Assembly: GCA_916048095.2 (NCBI GenBank)
Contig: OU696579.1
Coordinates: 9,384,663-9,448,662 of the forward strand
DNA: 64,000 nt
Direction of reading: 5' to 3'
From: Sacculina carcini
Taxonomy: Eukaryota > Arthropoda > Thecostraca > Sacculinidae
Below, in pieces: positions 27,963 to 42,172 of this stretch (within the stretch, counting starts at the first letter, position 1; each line of letters opens with the position of its first letter). Below the pieces are notes generated by a model. It was not told the origin of the DNA and did no database searches. It saw only the letters and a program-made list of their open reading frames with translations. The position numbers and the translations under genes were made by a program.

Positions 27963-29926
27963 TAACACTTAGGTAACACTTAGGGCACACTTAGGTAACA
28001 CTTTGGGCACACTTAGGTAACACTTTGGGCACACTTAGGTAACACTTAGGGCACACTTAGGTAACACTTAGGTAACACTTAGGTAACACTTAGGCAACAC
28101 TTAGGCAACACTTAGGCAACACTTAGGCAACACTTAGGCAACACTTAGGCAACACTTAGGTAACACTTAGGTAACACTTAGGTAACACTTAGGTAACACT
28201 TAGGTAACACTTAGGTAACACTTAGGTAACACTTTGGGCACACTTAAGTAACACTTTGGGCACACTTAGGTAACACTTTGGGCACACTTAGGTAACACTT
28301 AGGGCACACTTAGGTAACACTTAGGTAACACTTAGGTAACACTTAGGCAACACTTAGGTAACACTTAGGGCACACTTAGGTAACACTTAGGTAACACTTA
28401 GGTAACACTTAGGGCACACTTAGGTAACACTTAGGGCACACTTAGGTAACACTTTGGGCACACTTGGGTAACACTTTGGGCACACTTAGGTAACACTTAG
28501 GGCACACTTAGGGCACACTTAGGTAACACTTATGTAACACTTAGGTAACACTTAGGTAACACTTAGGTAACACTTAGGTAACACTTAGGTAACACTTAGG
28601 TAACTTAGGTAACACTTAGGGCCAACTTAGGTAACACTTAGGGCACACTTAGGTAACACTTAGGTAACACTTAGGTAACACTTAGGTAACACTTAGGTAA
28701 CACTTAGGTAACACTTAGGTAACACTTAGGGCACACTTAGGTAACACTTAGGGCACACTTAGGTAACACTTAGGTAACACTTAGGGCACACTTAGGTAAC
28801 ACTTAGGGCACACTTAGGTAACACTTAGGGCACACTTAGGGCACACTTAGGTAACACTTAGGTAACACTTAGGTAACACTTAGGTAACACTTAGGTAACA
28901 CTTGGGTAACACTTAGGGCATACTTAGGTAACACTTAGGGCACACTTAGGTAACACTTTGGGCACACTTAGGTAACACTTTGGGCACACTTAGGTAACAC
29001 TTAGGGCACACTTAGGTAACACTTAGGTAACACTTAGGGCACACTTAGGTAACACTTGGGGCACACTTAGGGCACACTTAGGTAACACTTAGGTAACACT
29101 TAGGTAACACTTAGGGCACACTTAGGTAACACTTTGGGCACACTTAGGTAACACTTTGGGCACACTTAGGTAACACTTAGGGCACACTTAGGTAACACTT
29201 AGGTAACACTTAGGTAACACTTAGGCAACACTTAGGCAACACTTAGGCAACACTTAGGCAACACTTAGGCAACACTTAGGCAACACTTAGGTAACACTTA
29301 GGTAACACTTAGGTAACACTTAGGTAACACTTAGGTAACACTTAGGTAACACTTAGGTAACACTTAGGTAACACTTAGGTAACACTTAGGTAACACTTAG
29401 GGCACACTTAGGTAACACTTAGGGCACACTTAGGTAACACTTAGGGCACACTTAGGTAACACTTAGGGCACACTTAGGTAATACTTAGGTAACACTTAGG
29501 TAACACTTAGGTAACACTTAGGTAACACTTAGGTAACACTTAGGTAACACTTAGGTAACACTTAGGTATTACTTAGGTAACACTTAGGTAACACTTAGGT
29601 AACACTTAGGTAACACTTAGGGCACACTTAGGTAACACTTAGGGCACACTTAGGTAATACTTAGGTAACACTTAGGTAACACTTAGTTAACACTTAGGGC
29701 ACACTTAGGTAACACTTTGGGCACACTTAGGTAACACTTAGGTAACACTTAGGGCACACTTAGGTAACACTTAGGGCACACTTAGGTAACACTTAGGGCA
29801 CACTTAGGGCACACTTAGGTAACACTTAGGTAACACTTAGGTAACACTTAGGTAACACTTAGGTAACACTTGGGTAACACTTAGGGCATACTTAGGTAAC
29901 ACTTAGGGCACACTTAGGTAACACTT
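27873..29926 (+). repeat. 2.05-kb block copied at 49,736-51,789
   Basis: Markers align at offset 21,863: C runs 28,094/49,957 and 29,225/51,088, CTTAT 28,533/50,396, and a GTATT linker at 29,567/51,430 that I saw nowhere else. The only internal mismatch noted is A27927/G49790. At the right end the copy stops at 29,927, within 21 bp of where the unrelated 25,285-offset block begins (29,906), so 29,906-29,926 is a recombination junction between two lineages of the satellite. Confidence 0.85.
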
Positions 29927-32900
29927 AGGGCACACTTAGGTAACACTTAGGTAACACTTAGGGCACACTTAGGTAACACTTAGGGCACACTTAGGTAACA
30001 CTTTGGGCACACTTGGGTAACACTTTGGGCACACTTAGGTAACACTTAGGGCACACTTAGGGCACACTTAGGTAACACTTATGTAACACTTAGGTAACAC
30101 TTAGGTAACACTTAGGTAACACTTAGGTAACACTTAGGTAACACTTAGGTAACTTAGGTAACACTTAGGGCCAACTTAGGTAACACTTAGGGCACACTTA
30201 GGTAACACTTAGGTAACACTTAGGTAACACTTAGGTAACACTTAGGTAACACTTAGGTAACACTTAGGTAACACTTAGGGCACACTTAGGTAACACTTAG
30301 GGCACACTTAGGTAACACTTAGGTAACACTTAGGGCACACTTAGGTAACACTTAGGGCACACTTAGGTAACACTTAGGGCACACTTAGGGCACACTTAGG
30401 TAACACTTAGGTAACACTTAGGTAACACTTAGGTAACACTTAGGTAACACTTGGGTAACACTTAGGGCATACTTAGGTAACACTTAGGGCACACTTAGGT
30501 AACACTTTGGGCACACTTAGGTAACACTTTGGGCACACTTAGGTAACACTTAGGCCACACTTAGGTAACACTTAGGTAACACTTAGGGCACACTTAGGTA
30601 ACACTTGGGGCACACTTAGGGCACACTTAGGTAACACTTAGGTAACACTTAGGTAACACTTAGGGCACACTTAGGTAACACTTTGGGCACACTTAGGTAA
30701 CAACTTTGGGCACACTTAGGTAACACTTAGGGCACACTTAGGTAACACTTTGGGCACACTTGGGTAACACTTTGGGCACACTTAGGTAACACTTAGGACA
30801 CACTTAGGGCACACTTAGGTAACACTTAGGTAACACTTAGGTAACACTTAGGTAACACTTAGGTAACACTTAGGTAACACTTAGGTAACACTTAGGTAAC
30901 ACTTAGGTAACTCAGGTAACACTTAGGGCACACTTAGGTAACACTTAGGGCACACTTAGGTAACACTTAGGTAACACTTAGGTAACACTTAGGTAACACT
31001 TAGGTAACACTTAGGTAACACTTAGGTAACACTTACGTAACACTTAGGGCACACTTAGGTAACACTTAGGGCACACTTAGGTAACACTTAGGTAACACTT
31101 AGGGCACACTTAGGTAACACTTAGGGCACACTTAGGTAACACTTAGGGCACACTTAGGGCACACTTAGGTAACACTTAGGAAACACTTAGGTAATACTTA
31201 GGTAACACTTAGGTAACACTTAGGTAACACTTAGGTAACACTTAGGGCACACTTAGGTAACACTTAGGTAACACTTAGGGCACACTTAGGTAACACTTAG
31301 GGCACACTTAGGTAACACTTAGGGCACACTTAGGTAACACTTAGGGCACACTTAGGTAATACTTAGGTAACACTTAGGTAACACTTAGGTAACACTTAGG
31401 TAACACTTAGGTAACACTTAGGTAACACTTAGGTAACACTTAGGTAATACTTAGGTAACACTTAGGTAACACTTAGGTAACACTTAGGTAACACTTAGGG
31501 CACACTTAGGTAACACTTAGGGCACACTTAGGTAATACTTAGGTAACACTTAGGTAACACTTAGTTAACACTTAGGGCACACTTAGGTAACACTTTGGGC
31601 ACACTTAGGTAACACTTAGGTAACACTTAGGGCACACTTAGGTAACACTTAGGGCACACTTAGGTAACACTTAGGGCACACTTAGGGCACACTTAGGTAA
31701 CACTTAGGTAACACTTAGGTAACACTTAGGTAACACTTAGGTAACACTTGGGTAACACTTAGGGCACACTTAGGTAACACTTAGGGCACACTTAGGTAAC
31801 ACTTTGGGCACACTTAGGTAACACTTTGGGCACACTTAGGTAACACTTAGGCCACACTTAGGTAACACTTAGGTAACACTTAGGGCACACTTAGGTAACA
31901 CTTGGGGCACACTTAGGGCACACTTAGGTAACACTTAGGTAACACTTAGGTAACACTTAGGGCACACTTAGGTAACACTTTGGGCACACTTAGGTAACAA
32001 CTTTGGGCACACTTAGGTAACACTTAGGGCACACTTAGGTAACACTTTGGGCACACTTGGGTAACACTTTGGGCACACTTAGGTAACACTTAGGACACAC
32101 TTAGGGCACACTTAGGTAACACTTAGGTAACACTTAGGTAACACTTAGGTAACACTTAGGTAACACTTAGGTAACACTTAGGTAACACTTAGGTAACACT
32201 TAGGTAACTCAGGTAACACTTAGGGCACACTTAGGTAACACTTAGGGCACACTTAGGTAACACTTAGGTAACACTTAGGTAACACTTAGGTAACACTTAG
32301 GTAACACTTAGGTAACACTTAGGTAACACTTACGTAACACTTAGGGCACACTTAGGTAACACTTAGGGCACACTTAGGTAACACTTAGGTAACACTTAGG
32401 GCACACTTAGGTAACACTTAGGGCACACTTAGGTAACACTTAGGGCACACTTAGGGCACACTTAGGTAACACTTAGGAAACACTTAGGTAACACTTAGGT
32501 AACACTTAGGTAACACTTGGGTAACACTTAGGGCATACTTAGGTAACACTTAGGGCACACTTAGGTAACACTTTGGGCACACTTAGGTAACACTTTGGGC
32601 ACACTTAGGTAACACTTAGGGCACACTTAGGTAACACTTAGGTAACACTTAGGGCACACTTAGGTAACACTTGGGGCACACTTAGGGCACACTTAGGTAA
32701 CACTTAGGTAACACTTAGGTAACACTTAGGGCACACTTAGGTAACACTTTGGGCACACTTAGGTAACACTTAGGGCACACTTAGGTAACACTTAGGTAAC
32801 ACTTAGGTAACACTTAGGGCACACTTAGGTAACACTTTGGGCACACTTAAGTAACACTTTGGGCACACTTAGGTAACACTTTGGGCACACTTAGGTAACA

Positions 32901-35900
32901 CTTAGGGCACACTTAGGTAACACTTAGGTAACACTTAGGTAACACTTAGGCAACACTTAGGTAACACTTTGGGCACACTTAGGTAACACTTAGGGCACAC
33001 TTAGGTAACACTTAGGTAACACTTAGGTAACACTTAGGGCACACTTAGGTAACACTTAGGGCACACTTAGGTAACACTTTGGGCACACTTGGGTAACACT
33101 TTGGGCACACTTAGGTAACACTTAGGGCACACTTAGGGCACACTTAGGTAACACTTATGTAACACTTAGGTAACACTTAGGTAACACTTAGGTAACACTT
33201 AGGTAACACTTAGGTAACTTAGGTAACACTTAGGGCCAACTTAGGTAACACTTAGGGCACACTTAGGTAACACTTAGGTAACACTTAGGTAACACTTAGG
33301 TAACACTTAGGTAACACTTAGGTAACACTTAGGTAACACTTAGGTAACACTTAGGGCACACTTAGGTAACACTTAGGGCACACTTAGGTAACACTTAGGT
33401 AACACTTAGGGCACACTTAGGTAACACTTAGGGCACACTTAGGTAACACTTAGGGCACACTTAGGGCACACTTAGGTAACACTTAGGAAACACTTAGGTA
33501 ACACTTAGGTAACACTTAGGTAACACTTGGGTAACACTTAGGGCACACTTAGGTAACACTTAGGGCACACTTAGGTAACACTTTGGGCACACTTAGGTAA
33601 CACTTTGGGCACACTTAGGTAACACTTAGGGCACACTTAGGTAACACTTAGGTAACACTTAGGGCACACTTAGGTAACACTTGGGGCACACTTAGGGCAC
33701 ACTTAGGTAACACTTAGGTAACACTTAGGTAACACTTAGGGCACACTTAGGGCACACTTAGGTAACACTTAGGAAACACTTAGGTAACACTTAGGTAACA
33801 CTTAGGTAACACTTGGGTAACACTTAGGGCATACTTAGGTAACACTTAGGGCACACTTAGGTAACACTTTGGGCACACTTAGGTAACACTTAGGGCACAC
33901 TTAGGTAACACTTAGGTAACACTTAGGGCACACTTAGGTAACACTTAGGGCACACTTAGGTAACACTTTGGGCACACTTGGGTAACACTTTGGGCACACT
34001 TAGGTAACACTTAGGGCACACTTAGGGCACACTTAGGTAACACTTATGTAACACTTAGGTAACACTTAGGTAACACTTAGGTAACACTTAGGTAACACTT
34101 AGGTAACACTTAGGTAACTTAGGTAACACTTAGGGCCAACTTAGGTAACACTTAGGGCACACTTAGGTAACACTTAGGTAACACTTAGGTAACACTTAGG
34201 TAACACTTAGGTAACACTTAGGTAACACTTAGGTAACACTTAGGGCACACTTAGGTAACACTTAGGGCACACTTAGGTAACACTTAGGTAACACTTAGGG
34301 CACACTTAGGTAACACTTAGGGCACACTTAGGTAACACTTAGGGCACACTTAGGGCACACTTAGGTAACACTTAGGTAACACTTAGGTAACACTTAGGTA
34401 ACACTTAGGTAACACTTGGGTAACACTTAGGGCATACTTAGGTAACACTTAGGGCACACTTAGGTAACACTTTGGGCACACTTAGGTAACACTTTGGGCA
34501 CACTTAGGTAACACTTAGGGCACACTTAGGTAACACTTAGGTAACACTTAGGGCACACTTAGGTAACACTTGGGGCACACTTAGGGCACACTTAGGTAAC
34601 ACTTAGGTAACACTTAGGTAACACTTAGGGCACACTTAGGTAACACTTTGGGCACACTTAGGTAACACTTTGGGCACACTTAGGTAACACTTAGGGCACA
34701 CTTAGGTAACACTTAGGTAACACTTAGGTAACACTTAGGCAACACTTAGGCAACACTTAGGCAACACTTAGGCAACACTTAGGCAACACTTAGGCAACAC
34801 TTAGGTAACACTTAGGTAACACTTAGGTAACACTTAGGTAACACTTAGGTAACACTTAGGTAACACTTAGGTAACACTTAGGTAACACTTAGGTAACACT
34901 TAGGTAACACTTAGGGCACACTTAGGTAACACTTAGGGCACACTTAGGTAACACTTAGGGCACACTTAGGTAACACTTAGGGCACACTTAGGTAATACTT
35001 AGGTAACACTTAGGTAACACTTAGGTAACACTTAGGTAACACTTAGGTAACACTTAGGTAACACTTAGGTAACACTTAGGTAATACTTAGGTAACACTTA
35101 GGTAACACTTAGGTAACACTTAGGTAACACTTAGGGCACACTTAGGTAACACTTAGGGCACACTTAGGTAATACTTAGGTAACACTTAGGTAACACTTAG
35201 TTAACACTTAGGGCACACTTAGGTAACACTTTGGGCACACTTAGGTAACACTTAGGTAACACTTAGGGCACACTTAGGTAACACTTAGGGCACACTTAGG
35301 TAACACTTAGGGCACACTTAGGGCACACTTAGGTAACACTTAGGTAACACTTAGGTAACACTTAGGTAACACTTAGGTAACACTTGGGTAACACTTAGGG
35401 CATACTTAGGTAACACTTAGGGCACACTTAGGTAACACTTTGGGCACACTTAGGTAACACTTTGGGCACACTTAGGTAACACTTAGGCCACACTTAGGTA
35501 ACACTTAGGTAACACTTAGGGCACACTTAGGTAACACTTGGGGCACACTTAGGGCACACTTAGGTAACACTTAGGTAACACTTAGGTAACACTTAGGGCA
35601 CACTTAGGTAACACTTTGGGCACACTTAGGTAACACTTTGGGCACACTTAGGTAACACTTAGGGCACACTTAGGTAACACTTAGGTAACACTTAGGTAAC
35701 ACTTAGGCAACACTTAGGCAACACTTAGGCAACACTTAGGCAACACTTAGGCAACACTTAGGCAACACTTAGGTAACACTTAGGTAACACTTAGGTAACA
35801 CTTAGGTAACACTTAGGTAACACTTAGGTAACACTTAGGTAACACTTTGGGCACACTTAAGTAACACTTTGGGCACACTTAGGTAACACTTTGGGCACAC

Positions 35901-36541
35901 TTAGGTAACACTTAGGGCACACTTAGGTAACACTTAGGTAACACTTAGGTAACACTTAGGCAACACTTAGGTAACACTTAGGCAACACTTAGGTAACACT
36001 TAGGGCACACTTAGGTAACACTTAGGTAACACTTAGGTAACACTTAGGGCACACTTAGGTAACACTTAGGGCACACTTAGGTAACACTTTGGGCACACTT
36101 GGGTAACACTTTGGGCACACTTAGGTAACACTTAGGGCACACTTAGGGCACACTTAGGTAACACTTATGTAACACTTAGGTAACACTTAGGTAACACTTA
36201 GGTAACACTTAGGTAACACTTAGGTAACACTTAGGTAACTTAGGTAACACTTAGGGCCAACTTAGGTAACACTTAGGGCACACTTAGGTAACACTTAGGT
36301 AACACTTAGGTAACACTTAGGTAACACTTAGGTAACACTTAGGTAACACTTAGGGCACACTTAGGTAACACTTAGGGCACACTTAGGTAACACTTAGGTA
36401 ACACTTAGGGCACACTTAGGTAACACTTAGGGCACACTTAGGTAACACTTAGGGCACACTTAGGGCACACTTAGGTAACACTTAGGTAACACTTAGGTAA
36501 CACTTAGGTAACACTTAGGTAACACTTGGGTAACACTTAGG
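29906..36541 (+). repeat. 6.6-kb block, second copy (partner 4,621-11,256)
   Basis: Copy of 4,621-11,256 at offset 25,285. CTTAT cores at 30,082, 33,158, 34,047 and 36,168, CTCAG at 30,912 and 32,209, and TACGTA at 31,034 and 32,331 all have exact counterparts. It carries two private changes, C31767 and C33546, each converting GGCAT to GGCAC after the CTTGG core. At 36,541 the sequence jumps from the expected GGCAT unit into the last two C units of a six-C run, marking a deletion relative to the partner. Confidence 0.85.
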
Positions 36542-37381
36542 CAACACTTAGGCAACACTTAGGTAACACTTAGGTAACACTTAGGTAACACTTAGGTAAC
36601 ACTTAGGTAACACTTAGGTAACACTTAGGTAACACTTAGGTAACACTTAGGTAACACTTAGGTAACACTTAGGGCACACTTAGGTAACACTTAGGGCACA
36701 CTTAGGTAACACTTAGGGCACACTTAGGTAACACTTAGGGCACACTTAGGTAATACTTAGGTAACACTTAGGTAACACTTAGGTAACACTTAGGTAACAC
36801 TTAGGTAACACTTAGGTAACACTTAGGTAACACTTAGGTAATACTTAGGTAACACTTAGGTAACACTTAGGTAACACTTAGGTAACACTTAGGGCACACT
36901 TAGGTAACACTTAGGGCACACTTAGGTAATACTTAGGTAACACTTAGGTAACACTTAGTTAACACTTAGGGCACACTTAGGTAACACTTTGGGCACACTT
37001 AGGTAACACTTAGGTAACACTTAGGGCACACTTAGGTAACACTTAGGGCACACTTAGGTAACACTTAGGGCACACTTAGGGCACACTTAGGTAACACTTA
37101 GGTAACACTTAGGTAACACTTAGGTAACACTTAGGTAACACTTGGGTAACACTTAGGGCATACTTAGGTAACACTTGGGGCACACTTAGGGCACACTTAG
37201 GTAACACTTAGGTAACACTTAGGTAACACTTAGGGCACACTTAGGGCACACTTAGGTAACACTTAGGTAACACTTAGGTAACACTTAGGTAACACTTAGG
37301 TAACACTTGGGTAACACTTAGGGCATACTTAGGTAACACTTGGGGCACACTTAGGGCACACTTAGGTAACACTTAGGTAAC
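36541..37381 (+). repeat. Remodelled junction, net 132 bp shorter than partner
   Basis: Between two blocks that keep a ~25-kb offset, this 0.84-kb stretch is rearranged relative to 11,257-12,228. The offset falls from 25,285 to 24,933 (352 bp, 32 monomers, lost at 36,541, leaving only two of six C units), as the GTTAAC at 36,958 matching 12,025 shows. It then rises to 25,153 by 37,382 (220 bp, 20 monomers, gained), where a GGCAT-CTTGGGG segment is repeated at 37,158-37,380. Both changes are whole numbers of monomers, as expected from slippage or unequal exchange in register. Confidence 0.75.
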
Positions 37382-39861
37382 ACTTAGGTAACACTTAGGG
37401 CACACTTAGGTAACACTTTGGGCACACTTAGGTAACACTTTGGGCACACTTAGGTAACACTTAGGCCACACTTAGGTAACACTTAGGTAACACTTAGGGC
37501 ACACTTAGGTAACACTTGGGGCACACTTAGGGCACACTTAGGTAACACTTAGGTAACACTTAGGTAACACTTAGGGCACACTTAGGTAACACTTTGGGCA
37601 CACTTAGGTAACAACTTTGGGCACACTTAGGTAACACTTAGGGCACACTTAGGTAACACTTTGGGCACACTTGGGTAACACTTTGGGCACACTTAGGTAA
37701 CACTTAGGACACACTTAGGGCACACTTAGGTAACACTTAGGTAACACTTAGGTAACACTTAGGTAACACTTAGGTAACACTTAGGTAACACTTAGGTAAC
37801 ACTTAGGTAACACTTAGGTAACTCAGGTAACACTTAGGGCACACTTAGGTAACACTTAGGGCACACTTAGGTAACACTTAGGTAACACTTAGGTAACACT
37901 TAGGTAACACTTAGGTAACACTTAGGTAACACTTAGGTAACACTTACGTAACACTTAGGGCACACTTAGGTAACACTTAGGGCACACTTAGGTAACACTT
38001 AGGTAACACTTAGGGCACACTTAGGTAACACTTAGGGCACACTTAGGTAACACTTAGGGCACACTTAGGGCACACTTAGGTAACACTTAGGAAACACTTA
38101 GGTAACACTTAGGTAACACTTAGGTAACACTTGGGTAACACTTAGGGCATACTTAGGTAACACTTAGGGCACACTTAGGTAACACTTTGGGCACACTTAG
38201 GTAACACTTTGGGCACACTTAGGTAACACTTAGGGCACACTTAGGTAACACTTAGGTAACACTTAGGGCACACTTAGGTAACACTTGGGGCACACTTAGG
38301 GCACACTTAGGTAACACTTAGGTAACACTTAGGTAACACTTAGGGCACACTTAGGTAACACTTTGGGCACACTTAGGTAACACTTAGGGCACACTTAGGT
38401 AACACTTAGGTAACACTTAGGTAACACTTAGGGCACACTTAGGTAACACTTTGGGCACACTTAAGTAACACTTTGGGCACACTTAGGTAACACTTTGGGC
38501 ACACTTAGGTAACACTTAGGGCACACTTAGGTAACACTTAGGTAACACTTAGGTAACACTTAGGCAACACTTAGGTAACACTTTGGGCACACTTAGGTAA
38601 CACTTAGGGCACACTTAGGTAACACTTAGGTAACACTTAGGTAACACTTAGGGCACACTTAGGTAACACTTAGGGCACACTTAGGTAACACTTTGGGCAC
38701 ACTTGGGTAACACTTTGGGCACACTTAGGTAACACTTAGGGCACACTTAGGGCACACTTAGGTAACACTTATGTAACACTTAGGTAACACTTAGGTAACA
38801 CTTAGGTAACACTTAGGTAACACTTAGGTAACACTTAGGTAACTTAGGTAACACTTAGGGCCAACTTAGGTAACACTTAGGGCACACTTAGGTAACACTT
38901 AGGTAACACTTAGGTAACACTTAGGTAACACTTAGGTAACACTTAGGTAACACTTAGGTAACACTTAGGTAACACTTAGGGCACACTTAGGTAACACTTA
39001 GGGCACACTTAGGTAACACTTAGGTAACACTTAGGGCACACTTAGGTAACACTTAGGGCACACTTAGGTAACACTTAGGGCACACTTAGGGCACACTTAG
39101 GTAACACTTAGGAAACACTTAGGTAACACTTAGGTAACACTTAGGTAACACTTGGGTAACACTTAGGGCATACTTAGGTAACACTTAGGGCACACTTAGG
39201 TAACACTTTGGGCACACTTAGGTAACACTTTGGGCACACTTAGGTAACACTTAGGGCACACTTAGGTAACACTTAGGTAACACTTAGGGCACACTTAGGT
39301 AACACTTGGGGCACACTTAGGGCACACTTAGGTAACACTTAGGTAACACTTAGGTAACACTTAGGGCACACTTAGGGCACACTTAGGTAACACTTAGGAA
39401 ACACTTAGGTAACACTTAGGTAACACTTAGGTAACACTTGGGTAACACTTAGGGCATACTTAGGTAACACTTAGGGCACACTTAGGTAACACTTTGGGCA
39501 CACTTAGGTAACACTTAGGGCACACTTAGGTAACACTTAGGTAACACTTAGGGCACACTTAGGTAACACTTAGGGCACACTTAGGTAACACTTTGGGCAC
39601 ACTTGGGTAACACTTTGGGCACACTTAGGTAACACTTAGGGCACACTTAGGGCACACTTAGGTAACACTTATGTAACACTTAGGTAACACTTAGGTAACA
39701 CTTAGGTAACACTTAGGTAACACTTAGGTAACACTTAGGTAACTTAGGTAACACTTAGGGCCAACTTAGGTAACACTTAGGGCACACTTAGGTAACACTT
39801 AGGTAACACTTAGGTAACACTTAGGTAACACTTAGGTAACACTTAGGTAACACTTAGGTAA
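37382..39861 (+). repeat. 2.5-kb block matching 12,229-14,708 and 18,862-21,341
   Basis: Markers align at offset 25,153 to tandem copy 1 (CTCAG 12,670/37,823; TACGTA 12,792/37,945; CTTAT 13,619/38,772 and 14,519/39,672) and at 18,520 to copy 2. It lacks the private GTC linker of copy 2 (C20244), so copy 1 or their ancestor is the closer relative. It ends at 39,861, where the next base pattern (GTAATAC) belongs to the 24,913-25,546 family. Confidence 0.82.
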
Positions 39862-40469
39862 TACTTAGGTAACACTTAGGTAACACTTAGGTAACACTTA
39901 GGTAACACTTAGGTAACACTTAGGGCACACTTAGGTAACACTTAGGGCACACTTAGGTAACACTTAGGGCACACTTAGGGCACACTTAGGTAACACTTAG
40001 GTAACACTTGGGTAACACTTAGGTAACACTTAGGGCATACTTAGGTAACACTTAGGGCACACTTAGGTAACACTTAGGGCACACTTAGGTAACACTTTGG
40101 GCACACTTGGGTAACACTTTGGGCACACTTAGGTAACACTTAGGGCACACTTAGGGCACACTTAGGGCACACTTAGGTAACACTTAGGTAACACTTAGGT
40201 AACACTTAGGGCACACTTAGGTAACACTTTGGGCACACTTAGGTAACACTTAGGGCACACTTAGGGCACACTTAGGTAACACTTAGGTAACACTTAGGTA
40301 ACACTTAGGTAACACTTAGGTAACACTTAGGTAACACTTAGGTAACTTAGGTAACACTTAGGGCCAACTTAGGTAACACTTTGGGCACACTTAGGTAACA
40401 CTTAGGGCACACTTGGGTAACACTTAGGTAACACTTAGGTAACACTTAGGGCACACTTAGGTAACACTT
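39773..40469 (+). repeat. Short block shared with 24,913-25,546 and 61,498-62,194
   Basis: The GTAATAC linker at 39,862 and the GGGCCAAC unit at 40,361 match 25,002 and 25,501 at offset 14,860, and 61,587 and 62,086 at offset 21,725. The 24.9-kb partner stops matching at 25,547, whereas the 61.5-kb partner continues to 62,194, so the 39.8-kb and 61.5-kb copies share a junction that the 24.9-kb copy does not. This orders the events: the shared junction at about 40,407 formed before the 39.8/61.5-kb duplication. Confidence 0.78.
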
Positions 40470-40519
40470 TGGGCACACTTAGGTAACACTTAGGGCACAC
40501 TTAGGTAACACTTAGGTAA

Positions 40520-42172
40520 CACTTAGGTAACACTTAGGTAACACTTAGGTAACACTTAGGCAACACTTAGGCAACACTTAGGCAACACTTAGGCAACACT
40601 TAGGTAACACTTAGGTAACACTTAGGTAACACTTAGGGCACACTTAGGTAACACTTAGGGCACACTTAGGTAACACTTAGGGCACACTTAGGTAACACTT
40701 AGGGCACACTTAGGGCATACTTAGGTAACACTTAGGGCACACTTAGGTAACACTTAGGGCACACTTAGGTAACACTTTGGGCACACTTGGGTAACACTTT
40801 GGGCACACTTAGGTAACACTTAGGACACACTTAGGGCACACTTAGGTAACACTTAGGTAACACTTAGGTAACACTTAGGTAACACTTAGGTAACACTTAG
40901 GTAACACTTAGGTAACACTTAGGTAACACTTAGGTAACTCAGGTAACACTTAGGGCACACTTAGGTAACACTTAGGGCACACTTAGGTAACACTTAGGTA
41001 ACACTTAGGTAACACTTAGGTAACACTTAGGTAACACTTAGGTAACACTTAGGTAACACTTAGGTAACACTTAGGGCACACTTAGGTAACACTTAGGGCA
41101 CACTTAGGGCACACTTAGGTAACACTTAGGGCACACTTAGGTAACACTTAGGGCACACTTAGGTAACACTTAGGGCACACTTAGGGCACACTTAGGTAAC
41201 ACTTAGGAAACACTTAGGTAACACTTAGGTAACACTTAGGTAACACTTGGGTAACACTTAGGGCATACTTAGGTAACACTTAGGGCACACTTAGGTAACA
41301 CTTTGGGCACACTTAGGTAACACTTTGGGCACACTTAGGTAACACTTAGGTAACACTTAGGTAACACTTAGGCAACACTTAGGCAACACTTAGGCAACAC
41401 TTAGGCAACACTTAGGCAACACTTAGGCAACACTTAGGTAACACTTAGGTAACACTTAGGTAACACTTAGGTAACACTTAGGTAACACTTAGGTAACACT
41501 TAGGTAACACTTAGGTAACACTTAGGTAACACTTAGGTAACACTTAGGGCACACTTAGGTAACACTTAGGGCACACTTAGGTAACACTTAGGGCACACTT
41601 AGGTAACACTTAGGGCACACTTAGGTAATACTTAGGTAACACTTAGGTAACACTTAGGTAACACTTAGGTAACACTTAGGTAACACTTAGGTAACACTTA
41701 GGTAACACTTAGGTAATACTTAGGTAACACTTAGGTAACACTTAGGTAACACTTAGGTAACACTTAGGGCACACTTAGGTAACACTTAGGGCACACTTAG
41801 GTAATACTTAGGTAACACTTAGGTAACACTTAGTTAACACTTAGGGCACACTTAGGTAACACTTTGGGCACACTTAGGTAACACTTAGGTAACACTTAGG
41901 GCACACTTAGGTAACACTTAGGGCACACTTAGGTAACACTTAGGGCACACTTAGGGCACACTTAGGTAACACTTAGGTAACACTTAGGTAACACTTAGGT
42001 AACACTTAGGTAACACTTGGGTAACACTTAGGGCATACTTAGGTAACACTTAGGGCACACTTAGGTAACACTTTGGGCACACTTAGGTAACACTTTGGGC
42101 ACACTTAGGTAACACTTAGGCCACACTTAGGTAACACTTAGGTAACACTTAGGGCACACTTAGGTAACACTT
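40520..42172 (+). repeat. 1.65-kb block copied at 62,179-63,831
   Basis: Aligned at offset 21,659: CTCAG 40,939/62,598, GTTAAC 41,833/63,492, C runs of four units at 40,560/62,219 and of six at 41,372/63,031. The 66-bp difference from the neighbouring 21,725 offset equals six monomers missing from the later copy near 62,194. Both copies lack the TACGTA variant that follows CTCAG by 122 bp in other lineages. The match ends at 42,173 (A versus G at 63,832). Confidence 0.82.
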
